A DNA stretch of 62,985 bases from assembly GCA_001303705.1 (NCBI GenBank), contig LJUI01000007.1, forward strand, positions 1 to 62,985, written 5' to 3'. A program made the translations under genes and the position numbers. This DNA is from a candidate division TA06 bacterium SM23_40. GTDB taxonomy: Bacteria; LJUI01; SM1-40. The notes under the pieces are model-generated. The model saw nothing but the letters and a program-made list of their open reading frames with translations, was not told the origin of the DNA and made no database searches. Positions 36,033 through 45,127 of this stretch are shown piece by piece (position 1 is the first letter of the stretch; every line of letters starts with the position of its first letter).

Positions 36033-37769
36033 CTAGAACATCGGGGGCTCCCGGTATTCGCCGAATTCCTTGCGGAGCACATCCAGCATCTCACCCAACG
36101 TGGCATACTCTCTCACAGCATTCAGTATGTGAGGCATCAGGTTCTCGCCGTTGCGTGCTGCCTGACCGAGCCGCTGCAACGACGAGGTGAGTGCCTTATT
36201 GTCTCGCGCCGCCTTCACGGACCTCAAGTTGGCCACCTGTTCCTTCTCGATCGCAGGATCGATCTTGAGAAGCAGGATCTCGATCTTCTCACCTTTTTCC
36301 ACGAATTCGTTTACCCCGACGACGACTTTGCGTTTCCTTTCGATCGCCTTCTGATAGTCGTACGCGGCCCTCGCGATCTCCCGCTGGAAGAATCCCATCT
36401 CTATCGCTTTCACCACCCCACCCAGTTCGTCGATCTTGCGGAAGTACTCCTCTGCTTCCTCCTCCATCTTGTTGGTGAGCGATTCGACAAAGTACGAGCC
36501 CCCGAGAGGATCGATGACGTTCGCAACACCGGTCTCGTAGGCGATCAACTGCTGGGTCCGCAGAGCGATGCGGACTGCTTTCTCTGTGGGGAGCGCAAGG
36601 GTCTCATCCATCGAGTTCGTATGGAGGCTCTGCGTTCCACCCAACACCGCAGCCAGCCCCTGGTATGCCGTCCGCACAATGTTGTTCTCCGGCTGCTGCG
36701 CGGTGAGCGAGCACCCCGCGGTCTGCGTATGAAACCTCACGAGCCACGAGCGTGGGTCTTTTGCTCCGTATTTCTCGCGCATCCGCCGGGCCCAGATACG
36801 CCTCGCGGCTCGGTACTTCGCGATCTCCTCGAAGAAGTCCACGTGGGAGTTGAAGAAGAAGGAGAGACGCGGAGCGAATGTGTCGACGTCGACCCCGGCG
36901 GCGATCCCTGCTTCGACGTACGCGAACCCGTCGGCTAGCGTGAACGCGAGTTCCTGAACCGCCGTCGATCCTGCCTCACGGATATGATACCCCGAGATCG
37001 AAATCGTGTTCCAGCGGGGGACCTCCTCCGCACAATACCCCATGATATCGGTGATGATCCGAATCGACGGCTCGGGCGGAAAGATCCACGACTTCTGTGC
37101 GATATACTCCTTCAGGATGTCATTCTGAATTGTCCCCGTGAGGAGTCTGGAATCGACGCCCTGCTTCTCGCCTACGGCGACGTACATGGCAAGGAGAATC
37201 GAGGCCGGGGCATTGATTGTCATCGAGGTGCTGATCTTTTCCAGGGGGATCCCATCGAAGAGGATTTCCATGTCCTTCAGGGTGTCGATGGCCACTCCGC
37301 AGCGGCCTACCTCGCCCCGCGACAGAGGATGGTCGGAGTCACGACCCATGATCGTTGGCATGTCGAAAGCAACCGACAGACCGGTCTGTCCCCGATCGAG
37401 CAGGTAGTGATAGCGCTCGTTCGTCAGTTTCGGTGTGGCAAAGCCCGAGAACTGGCGCATCGTCCACAGACGACCGCGATACATGTTGAGCCGCACTCCC
37501 CTTGTATAGGGATACTCGCCGGGCAGCCCCAGGTCACGCAGGTAGTCGATATCTTCGGTATCCGGGGGCGTGTACACGATCTCGACCGGTAGTCCGGACA
37601 CAGTCGTGAAGTCCCAATCCCTATCCTTCGCCCCGCTCGCCCGCCGCTGATCCCACGCCTCCCGCGCCTGTTCGATCTTCGCCCGTTCCTCGTTAGGTCG
37701 TGCCGCTGCCTGCCCCGCGCCGTGCGCCTCAGCGTCCACTCCTTTGTCCGCCTCTCGGGTCTTGCTCAT
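36033..37769 (-). CDS. mcmA: Methylmalonyl-CoA mutase, catalytic (large) subunit
   Basis: 578 residues, the stand-alone TIM-barrel subunit. Interconverts methylmalonyl-CoA and succinyl-CoA with adenosylcobalamin held by the separate subunit at 26422-26823. Seen: [109 protein letters not shown] and [10 protein letters not shown]. Start ATG overlaps the MeaB stop as ATGA, so chaperone and enzyme are cotranslated. Confidence 0.95.
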   Translation of the reverse strand: MSKTREADKGVDAEAHGAGQAAARPNEERAKIEQAREAWDQRRASGAKDRDWDFTTVSGLPVEIVYTPPDTEDIDYLRDLGLPGEYPYTRGVRLNMYRGRLWTMRQFSGFATPKLTNERYHYLLDRGQTGLSVAFDMPTIMGRDSDHPLSRGEVGRCGVAIDTLKDMEILFDGIPLEKISTSMTINAPASILLAMYVAVGEKQGVDSRLLTGTIQNDILKEYIAQKSWIFPPEPSIRIITDIMGYCAEEVPRWNTISISGYHIREAGSTAVQELAFTLADGFAYVEAGIAAGVDVDTFAPRLSFFFNSHVDFFEEIAKYRAARRIWARRMREKYGAKDPRSWLVRFHTQTAGCSLTAQQPENNIVRTAYQGLAAVLGGTQSLHTNSMDETLALPTEKAVRIALRTQQLIAYETGVANVIDPLGGSYFVESLTNKMEEEAEEYFRKIDELGGVVKAIEMGFFQREIARAAYDYQKAIERKRKVVVGVNEFVEKGEKIEILLLKIDPAIEKEQVANLRSVKAARDNKALTSSLQRLGQAARNGENLMPHILNAVREYATLGEMLDVLRKEFGEYREPPMF

Positions 37770-38728
37770 ATCTCATTTCCTCCGAATACTCCCACTAGAC
37801 CTTTTGCCTCGAGGATCCTCCTGGCCGCACTCACCGGTGTCTCCTCCCCATCCACCACCAGGTCAACATAACTGCTCAACTCCCCGTACCCTCCTGGTCC
37901 CCAGAGCTCCTGGCGGAGCCGCGTCTCCACGAGCGTGCGCACCTCCGACTCGATTCGCCTGCGTCTCCGATCCTGAAGCAGCGCATGGGTCTCGAGGAAC
38001 ACCCGATGCCGACCGATGGCCTCGAACAACTCGTCGATCCCGCCGGCCTCTGTGGCGATGGTGCACAGCACGAGCGTCTCCCAATCTGTCTCTGCCTTGA
38101 GCTGCAGTATCGATTCGATCTCGAGCACCGCGCGATCCGCACCGTCATGATCAGCCTTATTGACGACGAACAGATCGCCTATCTCCATCAGACCCGCTTT
38201 CATCGCCTGCACGGCATCGCCGAATGCCGGAACGAGCACAACAATCGTCGTATCGGATACCTCGGCGATGTCGAGCTCCACTTGCCCAACTCCCACCGTC
38301 TCTATGATGATGACATCCTTCCCGAATGCATCGAGTACATCTGCCACCTGACGTGCGGTCGTCGCCAGCCCACCGCGGCTGCCCCGGCTCGCCATGCTCC
38401 GAATGAAGACGTCCGGGTCAGTTGCCACATCGGCCATGCGGATTCTGTCGCCGAGAATCGCGCCGCCCGAGAACGGACTTGTCGGATCGACGCCAATGAT
38501 ACCGATTTTCGAGCCCGCACTTCGGAACTTCAATGCGAGCTTATCGACAAGGGTCGATTTCCCAACCCCGGGCGGCCCGGTGACTCCGATCCGATATCCT
38601 CCTCCCGTATGGGGAAAGAGTGCATGCATGAATTCAGTCGCCTCGGGTCTCCCGTTCTCGACTATAGACATCACCCGGGCGGCGGCGATGGCGTCACCGG
38701 CAAGAAGTCGATCGACAAGATCCTTCAA
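37766..38728 (-). CDS. meaB: Methylmalonyl-CoA mutase-associated GTPase MeaB
   Basis: 320 residues. G3E P-loop GTPase that protects and loads the mutase with adenosylcobalamin. Walker [53 protein letters not shown]. The start appears to be TTG 38728, forming TTGA with the upstream stop (4-base overlap, same geometry as ATGA); residues just after it ([23 protein letters not shown]) match MeaB N-termini, so a later ATG would cut conserved sequence. Sits between cobO and the mutase. Confidence 0.94.
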   Translation of the reverse strand: MKDLVDRLLAGDAIAAARVMSIVENGRPEATEFMHALFPHTGGGYRIGVTGPPGVGKSTLVDKLALKFRSAGSKIGIIGVDPTSPFSGGAILGDRIRMADVATDPDVFIRSMASRGSRGGLATTARQVADVLDAFGKDVIIIETVGVGQVELDIAEVSDTTIVVLVPAFGDAVQAMKAGLMEIGDLFVVNKADHDGADRAVLEIESILQLKAETDWETLVLCTIATEAGGIDELFEAIGRHRVFLETHALLQDRRRRRIESEVRTLVETRLRQELWGPGGYGELSSYVDLVVDGEETPVSAARRILEAKGLVGVFGGNEI

Positions 38729-39255
38729 TACTCGACTCCTTCTCGTGCCTCGAGCCCTGAGTGATAGTGATGCTTCACCTCTCTCACTTCGCTCACCAGA
38801 TCAGCCCGCTCAATAATCTCGCTGGGGGCGTATCGGCCGGTTAGTATCATTTCTACACGCAGTGGCTTCACATCGATCAGGTCCACCACGTCCTTGACCG
38901 ACACCAATCCATAGTCGATAGCGACGTTGATCTCGTCGAGTATCACTATGTCGTACTCCCCGCCGGTGACGGCGTCACGTGCCAGCTTCATTCCTTCTCT
39001 GGCCAAGCGGAGATCCTCCTTGCCCGGATTCCCCTTGGCGACGAACGTCGGGAGCCCGGACTGGACGATGGTAAATCCCGGGATCTTCTCTGCAAGCAGG
39101 AGCTCCCCGTAGTTGGGATCCCCCTTCATGAACTGGATCATGCAGACGGTGAACCCGTGACCGAGAGCTCGCACCGCGGCGCCGAGGGCGGCAGTCGTCT
39201 TCCCCTTGCCTTTCCCGGTATAGACCTGAACCGTCCCTCTCGACAACGGCGACAT
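38725..39255 (-). CDS. cobO: Cob(I)alamin adenosyltransferase, CobO/CobA/BtuR type
   Basis: 176 residues from ATG 39255. Seen: P-loop [81 protein letters not shown]. Adenosylates reduced cobalamin to give the cofactor of the mutase encoded two genes on. The longer frame to 39345 overlaps the upstream gene and is not conserved. Gap of 11 bases from the TsaC fusion; stop overlaps the MeaB start. Confidence 0.94.
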   Translation of the reverse strand: MSPLSRGTVQVYTGKGKGKTTAALGAAVRALGHGFTVCMIQFMKGDPNYGELLLAEKIPGFTIVQSGLPTFVAKGNPGKEDLRLAREGMKLARDAVTGGEYDIVILDEINVAIDYGLVSVKDVVDLIDVKPLRVEMILTGRYAPSEIIERADLVSEVREVKHHYHSGLEAREGVEY

Positions 39256-39266
39256 CGCTGCCCCCT

Positions 39267-40412
39267 CTATTTCCCCTCCTCGCGCCGGACAAGGCGCGTG
39301 ACTTTGCCAACTACTGCGTCGAGTGTGTTTTCGATCTCGTCGCAAGTCGAGCGGTAAACATCGAGATCGCCACCTATCGGATCTTCAACCGACCCTTTCC
39401 CGCCGGCAAGTTGCTTGAGCAGATACACCTTCGATTCGCCGCCGGGCTCAAGCTCGAGCACCCGCTCGCGATGATATGGCTCCATACAGAGTATGATGTC
39501 AGCCTCCCGGACCAGACGCGCGTTGAGGGGCCTCGAGGAATGACTCCTTATATCGACACCCCGCTCCGAGACGACCATGATTGCATTCTCCGTCGGCGGT
39601 TCCCCTGCGATGGCCGCGGCCCCGGCAGACGCCACCACAACCTGCCGGGCGAGCACTCTATCGAGACGAGCCCTGAACAGGCCCTCGGCCATAGGGCTGC
39701 GACAGAGGTTCCCCGTGCACACGAACAGGACCGTCAGTCGGTCCTCGACGTTGCACTCGGCACCGAGCGACCGCTCCACATCCTCGAGAGGCACCGCCCC
39801 CCGCCGAACCAGATGCGCAGGGCTCCTGGACAGATCCACAACCGTCGACTCCACCGTCCGTCCCGCAGATCCGCCATCGAGGATAAGATCTACCTCGCGG
39901 CCAAGGACAGAACCCACTTCCTTCGCACTACGGCTTGCCGGTTTTCCAGAGAGATTGGCACTCGTCGTCGCAAGGGGTGAGCTGAGCCCTGAGAGGAGAG
40001 CACGTAGGGGCTGGTGGCCAGGTACGCGGATCCCGATGTTCCCGGCGGAGGAGATAATCGCCTCGGGAACCTCAGAAGATGCGCGGAGTATGAGTGTGAG
40101 AGGTCCCGGCCAGTGCTCCTCCACGAGTCTTACGACGTCGTCGGAGACACCGTCGGTCCACCGAGCCAATGACTCACTGTCCGCAAGAAAGAGAACGAGC
40201 GGCTTTGAACGATCTCTCCCCTTGATCCGGTAGATGCGCTCGATCGCCCGGGTCTCCGTGGCCAGGGCACCGAGCCCATACACAGTGTCCGTGGGGAATG
40301 CGACGACACCTCCGCTCTCGAGGATCTCGGTCGCCCGTGCAAGCGTCTTCCCAAGCGATCTGCCTTGATGCAACTTGACCGTTTTCGTCCTGCACATCAC
40401 CCTGGACACCAT
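39267..40412 (-). CDS. Threonylcarbamoyl-AMP synthase (TsaC/Sua5) fused to a low-molecular-weight phosphatase
   Basis: 381 residues. Residues 1-215 are the YrdC/TsaC domain (VVAFPTDTVYGLGALA, RIKGRDRSKPLVLFLA, GIRVPGHQPLRALL, TTSANLSGKPA, STVVDLS) that makes threonylcarbamoyl-AMP for tRNA t6A37. From about residue 225 comes a LMW phosphatase: VLFVCTGNLCRSPMAEGLFR (CX5RS loop) and the general-acid Asp in SVEDPIGGDLDVY. Bacillus keeps the same two activities as neighbouring genes ywlC and ywlE. In YwlE the arginine-phosphatase loop has Thr where this one has Leu (CTGNLCRS), so a tyrosine-phosphatase-like specificity is as likely. Start may be ATG 40412 or 40397. Heads the cobO-meaB-mcmA run. 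Confidence 0.9.
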   Translation of the reverse strand: MVSRVMCRTKTVKLHQGRSLGKTLARATEILESGGVVAFPTDTVYGLGALATETRAIERIYRIKGRDRSKPLVLFLADSESLARWTDGVSDDVVRLVEEHWPGPLTLILRASSEVPEAIISSAGNIGIRVPGHQPLRALLSGLSSPLATTSANLSGKPASRSAKEVGSVLGREVDLILDGGSAGRTVESTVVDLSRSPAHLVRRGAVPLEDVERSLGAECNVEDRLTVLFVCTGNLCRSPMAEGLFRARLDRVLARQVVVASAGAAAIAGEPPTENAIMVVSERGVDIRSHSSRPLNARLVREADIILCMEPYHRERVLELEPGGESKVYLLKQLAGGKGSVEDPIGGDLDVYRSTCDEIENTLDAVVGKVTRLVRREEGK

Positions 40413-40469
40413 TCAGATCGTCTGGGCACCATATTCGACGTATGCGCGTGCGTTACGAACGATTCCGCT

Positions 40470-40934
40470 TCATCGCGATCCCAAACGTTCACGATAGGCA
40501 TTGAGACGGAGCGCGATATCCGGATCGGCCAGCGCCAGAATACGAGCCGCAAGCAAGGCAGCGTTCTTCGCACCGCTCCGCCCTACGCCCACCGTCGCGA
40601 CGGGAACTCCGGAGGGCATCTGGACGGTAGAGAGCAGAGCATCGAATCCGGCAAGAGGCGTCGATGCAAGCGGCACTCCGACTACCGGGAGCATCGTCTC
40701 GCTGGCGATCGCGCCGGCAAGATGCGCCGCGCCGCCTGCTCCAGCGATGATGATGCGCAGCCCACGATCCGAGGCAGTCCTCGCCCATTCACGCGTGCGC
40801 ACCGGATTGCGATGGGCGGACGATACGAGAACCTCGTGGGAAATGCCGAGCTCTTGTAAGATCTCGGCCGCCCCATTCATCACCTCGGCGTCGCTCTGGC
40901 TGCCCATCACGATGCCGACGATCGGCTTCTCCAT
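40470..40934 (-). CDS. purE: N5-carboxyaminoimidazole ribonucleotide mutase PurE
   Basis: 154 residues, class I PurE length. Seen: VGIVMGSQSDAEVM with the nucleotide-binding Ser/Asp, VSSAHRNP with the catalytic His, IIAGAGGAAHLAG, VVGVPLASTPLAGFDALLS, MPSGVPVATVGVG. Purine biosynthesis, cytoplasm. ATG overlaps the purD stop (TAATG). Confidence 0.95.
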   Translation of the reverse strand: MEKPIVGIVMGSQSDAEVMNGAAEILQELGISHEVLVSSAHRNPVRTREWARTASDRGLRIIIAGAGGAAHLAGAIASETMLPVVGVPLASTPLAGFDALLSTVQMPSGVPVATVGVGRSGAKNAALLAARILALADPDIALRLNAYRERLGSR

Positions 40935-42217
40935 TACTCACCTTCGATTGCAGAAAGCCCTCTCGCGCCGATATCCTTTCGATAGTGCATCCCCTCGAAC
41001 GAGACTTTCGCCACGCCCTGGTATGCACGGTCTATCGCATCCCTGAGATCGCTGCCCACGCCGGTCACGCCGAGCACCCTCCCCCCGGCCGACACTGATT
41101 TCCCCTCGACGTGCGACGTCGCGGCATGGAAGACGTAGACCCCCGAGATGCTTTCGGCATCCTCAATGCCAGATATCTCGAAGCCGGTGCCGCTCGGCCC
41201 CGGGTACCCGCCCGAGGCAAGCACCACACACGCGGCAGCTCCCTCAGACCACTCAAGCGTGATGTCGGCGAGACGTCCCTCGCAGGCCGCCACCATCACC
41301 TCAACGAGGTCGGTCTCGAGCAGCGGAACGATAGGCTGGGTCTCGGGATCGCCAAACCGGCAGTTGAATTCGAGCACCTTCACCTGCCCTTCCGAGACGA
41401 TTACGCCTGCGTACAGAGCTCCCTTGTATGGGGCACCGGCATCTCTGAGGGCGTTGACAACCGGCGCTGCAACATCTCTCTCGATCGTCTGCAGCAGCTC
41501 GGGAGTAATGACAGGTGCTGGAGCATATGCGCCCATCCCGCCCGTATTGGGGCCGCGGTCACCGTCGAGGATCCGCTTGTGATCCTGGGATGGCATGAGC
41601 GGGACGAGGGTCTCTCCATCGGTGAGAAAGAGAACTGAGGCCTCCTCACCCGTGAGATACTCCTCGACAACCACCTTCGCCCCTGCCTCACCGAACGCAA
41701 GATGGGTCATCATCCTGTCGACCGCGTCGCGCGCCGAGTCGTAGCTCTGGACGATAATGCTCCCTTTCCCAGCGGCAAGGCCATCTGCCTTTACGACGAC
41801 CGGATATGAGCACTCCTTGAGATAGGTCAGCGCTTCATCGCGCGATGTGAAGACGGCGTACGCGCCAGTCGGGATGTCATGGGCGACCATGAACTCCTTG
41901 GCGAAGGCCTTGCTTCCTTCGATGTGGGCGGCGGCCTCCGTAGGCCCGAACGTCATCAGCCCGTTCCTCTCGAACCGATCAACGATCCCGTCGACGAGCG
42001 GAGCCTCGGGCCCTACGACGGTGAGATCGATCGCATTGGCTACCGCGAAGTTACAGAGATCATCGATCGCGCCGGCCGGGATATCTATGCACTCGCCGAT
42101 GCGGGCCATACCGGCGTTGCCCGGAGCGCAGAAGATCTTCTCCGCCTTGGGGCTCTGCCTGATCTTCCAGGCGAGTGCGTGCTCCCGCCCCCCTCCACCG
42201 ATGACGAGGATCTTCAC
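40934..42217 (-). CDS. purD: Phosphoribosylamine-glycine ligase PurD
   Basis: 427 residues from GTG 42217 (GGGAAGG upstream); the frame runs on to 42550 but that part is not family-like. ATP-grasp enzyme making GAR in purine synthesis: KILVIGGGGREHALAW, NAGMARIGE, VVGPEAPLVDGIVD, SKAFAKEFM, VVKADGLAAGKG, LTGEEASVLFLTDG, SQDHKRILDGDRGPNTGGMG, EFNCRFGDPETQ, then the C-terminal domain. Coupled to purE by a one-base overlap. Confidence 0.95.
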   Translation of the reverse strand: MKILVIGGGGREHALAWKIRQSPKAEKIFCAPGNAGMARIGECIDIPAGAIDDLCNFAVANAIDLTVVGPEAPLVDGIVDRFERNGLMTFGPTEAAAHIEGSKAFAKEFMVAHDIPTGAYAVFTSRDEALTYLKECSYPVVVKADGLAAGKGSIIVQSYDSARDAVDRMMTHLAFGEAGAKVVVEEYLTGEEASVLFLTDGETLVPLMPSQDHKRILDGDRGPNTGGMGAYAPAPVITPELLQTIERDVAAPVVNALRDAGAPYKGALYAGVIVSEGQVKVLEFNCRFGDPETQPIVPLLETDLVEVMVAACEGRLADITLEWSEGAAACVVLASGGYPGPSGTGFEISGIEDAESISGVYVFHAATSHVEGKSVSAGGRVLGVTGVGSDLRDAIDRAYQGVAKVSFEGMHYRKDIGARGLSAIEGE

Positions 42218-42287
42218 GTGCCTTCCCTTCTTGCCTTGTGATACACGACCGTCCAACCGATCCCTTTCGGTGCTGACGTCGCTAACG

Positions 42288-42316
42288 AAGCTATCACACC
42301 CATCTTTCGAAATCAA
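42288..42316 (-). promoter_or_regulatory. Weak promoter candidate for purDE
   Basis: TTGATT (42316-42311), 17 bases, TAGCTT (42293-42288). It and the plus-strand promoter at 42498 would make 42218-42567 a divergent control region. Confidence 0.3.
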
Positions 42317-42497
42317 GCAGAATTTGAGGATAGCATCCCGTGCTCCGTTCCCCGGTCCTGGCCCATAGCCCACGGGGCGCTTCTCAACGAGCTGGCATCC
42401 CTGCGCCGGCACCTGCCCAGAGGGTCCCTGCCAGCCCCCCCTCCCCCCCCCGCCTGTGATCGGCGGTAATTCCCGAACGGAGGACGCCTTTTTGGGG

Positions 42498-42526
42498 TTG
42501 GCACGATACCGCTTTTGGGGTAGACT
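42498..42526 (+). promoter_or_regulatory. Predicted sigma70 promoter of the cotransporter gene
   Basis: TTGGCA (42498-42503), 17 bases, TAGACT (42521-42526), start predicted near 42533, 35 bases before ATG. A C-tract (C7-T-C9, 42435-42451) lies about 50 bases upstream of the -35. Confidence 0.5.
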
Positions 42527-42567
42527 GGCTCGACTCATCCGGGGAATCACGCCAACGAGAGGGAACC

Positions 42568-44766
42568 ATGATCAGCCTCAGAATCGGTAGACGAGATCCC
42601 CTGCCCCAGAGAGAACGGCACAAGCTGGGGGCGTTTATCGGGGTGTTCACGCCCTCGATCCTCACTATACTCGGCGTCATCATGTATCTCCGATTCGGCT
42701 GGGTCGTGGGAAATGTGGGCCTCGTTGGCGCCCTGGTCATCGTCGTAATCGCCAACCTGATCACGCTCATCACTGCCCTGTCCGTCTCGGCCGTAGCCTC
42801 CAACATGGACGTGGGCGTCGGTGGTGCATACTATCTCATCTCCCGGAGTCTGGGGCTCGAGATCGGCGCAGCCATCGGACTCCCACTCTATCTCTCTCAG
42901 GCCTTATCCGTAACACTGTATAGCTTTGGTCTCGCCGAATCGCTCCGCATCGTCTGGCCGGAGGTCCCGCTCCAGCCGACAACGCTCGTCGTCATCTTTG
43001 CGGTCACCCTCCTCTCTACCAGGGGGGCATCGATTGCCCTCAGGTCGCAGCTGCCGGTCATGGCAGCGATAGGCCTCTCCCTCGCCGTCTTCTTCGTCGG
43101 AGGGAGCTCGGGCGGCCATGTCCCGGGTTCCTTTCTCGACGTGGGCGGCCCGCTCGGCTTCTGGGCGGTGTTCGCCGTCTTCTTCCCGGCAGTCACCGGT
43201 ATCATGGCCGGAGTGAGTCTCTCTGGCGATTTGAGAGACCCGCAGAAGTCGATCGCCAGGGGGATCATCGCCGCTGTACTCGTTGGCTTCGCCGTCTACC
43301 TGCTCGTGCCCATAGTGCTCGCATTCAATGCTGACCGCGAATCACTGATTCGCGATAGCCTCGTATGGACCAAGATCGCCATCTGGCCGGCGCTCATCTT
43401 CCCCGGACTGTGGGGTGCGATCCTTTCCTCGGCAGTGGGGAGCATCCTCGGGGCGCCGAGAACTCTCCAGGCCCTGGCCATGGATCGCGTTGCCCCTCGA
43501 TTCCTCGGGAGGGCGTCCGCCAGGGGCGCCGGGCCGCTCGCCGCCATCCTCTTCTCAGGTGCCATCGCCATGGCGGCCGTCGGACTGGGAAACCTCAACG
43601 CGGTCGCCCGGGTCCTGACTATGTTCTTCCTCACCACCTACGGGATGATCAATCTCGTGGCAGGACTGGAGAAACTGGTGGGGGATCCGTCGTACCGGCC
43701 CACGTTCAACATCCCCTGGTGGGTCTCGTTCGCCGGGGCATTCGGCTGTCTCGCCGCAATGTGGCTGATGCATCCCCTGGCATGTGTGGCGGCGATCGTG
43801 ATAGAGCTCAGTCTCTGGCTGGCCCTGCGGCGGCGTGCAGTCAAGGCAACGTGGGGGGATCTGCGGCGCGGGCTATGGATGGCGGGACTGAGATATGCAT
43901 TGATCAGACTCAAGGGCACGCCTGAGGATCCCCGTAACTGGCGCCCCAACATCCTCGTTTTCGCCGGCGAGGTCGAGAGACGACCGGAACTCGTGAGATT
44001 TGCCTCCTGGTTCAGCCAGAATAGGGGAATCGTCACGGTCTGCGATCTCATAGAGGGCGACTTGGTGGAGGGCGACATTGCTATCGACGAACGCCGGGAA
44101 CAGATGAACCAGTTCCTGGATGTCAGAGGGTACCTGGCCTTTGGCGAGGTTCATGTCGTCCACGATTTCGAGGACGGAGTCGTAAGCGTCTCCCAGGCGA
44201 ATGGGATTGCCGGAGTGGCATCGAATACGCTGATGTTCGGCTGGAGCCGGGATCACGAGCGAATGGCATCATACTTCCGGATCATGCGCCAGGTGTCGAG
44301 ACTCCACAAATCGATGATCCTCCTGAGACACAATCCCAGAAACATGCTCGCGCGCACAAAGCACATCGACATCTGGTGGGGCGGCCTGCAGCAAAACGGA
44401 GATCTGATGCTCCTTCTCGCCCACCTCCTCTCCCTCAATCACGAGTGGAGCAACGCCAAGATCACCATCAAGAGCATCGCCTCGAATGAGCTAGTGCAGG
44501 CCGAGACCGAACGGCGTCTCGCCGTCATGATCCCCCAAGTCCGCATCAAGGCCGAACAGAAGGTACGACTCAGATCAGACGACCGCCCGGTCATCGACAC
44601 CATCCATGAAGAATCACGCGATGCGGAGGTAGTCTTTCTCGGTCTGGCACAGCCAGACCCCGGGGAGGAAGCCGAATACGCCGGACGGCTCGCCAAGATG
44701 ATGGAGGGCCTCCCCACTGTCGTACTCGTCAAGAACTCCAGCATGTTCGCCGGCGACCTCGTCTAA
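42568..44766 (+). CDS. APC-superfamily permease related to cation-chloride cotransporters (SLC12-like)
   Basis: 732 residues. About twelve membrane helices in residues 20-450, opening with GVFTPSILTILGVIMYLRFG and WVVGNVGLVGALVIVVIANL as in SLC12 proteins, then ALSVSAVASNMDVGVGGAYY, FAVFFPAVTGIMAGVSLSGD and LRDPQKSIARG, which are the hallmark unwound-helix segments. The last 250 residues are a soluble domain (RPNILVFAGEVERRPELVRF ... KHIDIWWGGLQQNGDLMLLL ... TVVLVKNSSMFAGDLV) like the cytosolic C-domain of cation-chloride cotransporters. Ion selectivity is inferred from family only. AGAGGGA precedes ATG 42568. Confidence 0.85.
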   Translation: MISLRIGRRDPLPQRERHKLGAFIGVFTPSILTILGVIMYLRFGWVVGNVGLVGALVIVVIANLITLITALSVSAVASNMDVGVGGAYYLISRSLGLEIGAAIGLPLYLSQALSVTLYSFGLAESLRIVWPEVPLQPTTLVVIFAVTLLSTRGASIALRSQLPVMAAIGLSLAVFFVGGSSGGHVPGSFLDVGGPLGFWAVFAVFFPAVTGIMAGVSLSGDLRDPQKSIARGIIAAVLVGFAVYLLVPIVLAFNADRESLIRDSLVWTKIAIWPALIFPGLWGAILSSAVGSILGAPRTLQALAMDRVAPRFLGRASARGAGPLAAILFSGAIAMAAVGLGNLNAVARVLTMFFLTTYGMINLVAGLEKLVGDPSYRPTFNIPWWVSFAGAFGCLAAMWLMHPLACVAAIVIELSLWLALRRRAVKATWGDLRRGLWMAGLRYALIRLKGTPEDPRNWRPNILVFAGEVERRPELVRFASWFSQNRGIVTVCDLIEGDLVEGDIAIDERREQMNQFLDVRGYLAFGEVHVVHDFEDGVVSVSQANGIAGVASNTLMFGWSRDHERMASYFRIMRQVSRLHKSMILLRHNPRNMLARTKHIDIWWGGLQQNGDLMLLLAHLLSLNHEWSNAKITIKSIASNELVQAETERRLAVMIPQVRIKAEQKVRLRSDDRPVIDTIHEESRDAEVVFLGLAQPDPGEEAEYAGRLAKMMEGLPTVVLVKNSSMFAGDLV

Positions 44767-45114
44767 CGGGGACGTTGGTAGGTTCAGAAGGTTATCTGCA
44801 ACGCACCTCAACTCTTAGACATCTGAGTTTCTCTCACACACCCTCCCTCGCGCTGCATCCTACCTGCTGCCCAAGACGCCGGATACCCAATCCAAATCTC
44901 GCCTTTTCTGTGCAGCTGGCCTGCGGTCTGAGCAAGGGTATCAACGTCCTATAACGCAAGAACCTCGATAGAAGGTCGAGATAGAGATTTCTTTTGACAG
45001 GCTGTGCCACCATACGTATACTCGATGGCACTAGTGTGGCAGATAGACGGCAATAACCTTCAAGATCTAGATACGTCCCTGGTTCGTAACCTTCTGAACC
45101 TACCAACGTCCCCG
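44767..45114. repeat. 348-bp segment bounded by perfect 28-bp inverted repeats
   Basis: Left arm 44767-44794 and right arm 45087-45114 are exact reverse complements over 28 bases (left arm begins CGGGGACGTTGGTAGG). They enclose 292 bp with no gene but a near-consensus outward promoter (44994-45022). The left arm starts on the base after the cotransporter stop; the right arm ends just before the GAAGGAGG of the next gene. No flanking direct repeat is visible (left CGTCTAA, right GAAGGAG). Within each arm AGGTT recurs nine bases apart. Reads as an invertible promoter cassette or as a MITE-like non-autonomous element; no recombinase or matching transposase is in the window. Confidence 0.85.
44994..45022 (+). 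promoter_or_regulatory. Near-consensus sigma70 promoter inside the inverted-repeat segment
   Basis: TTGACA (44994-44999), 17 bases, TATACT (45017-45022), preceded by an AT-rich GAGATTTCTT. Directed at the secreted protein starting at 45128; transcript would start near 45029 and include the right arm. Confidence 0.7.
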
Positions 45115-45127
45115 GAAGGAGGTAGAG

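Noticed and set aside
44767-45114. The 28-bp inverted repeat as a simple bidirectional terminator
   Set aside because: The arms are 292 bp apart, have no T-tracts, and a strong promoter lies between them.
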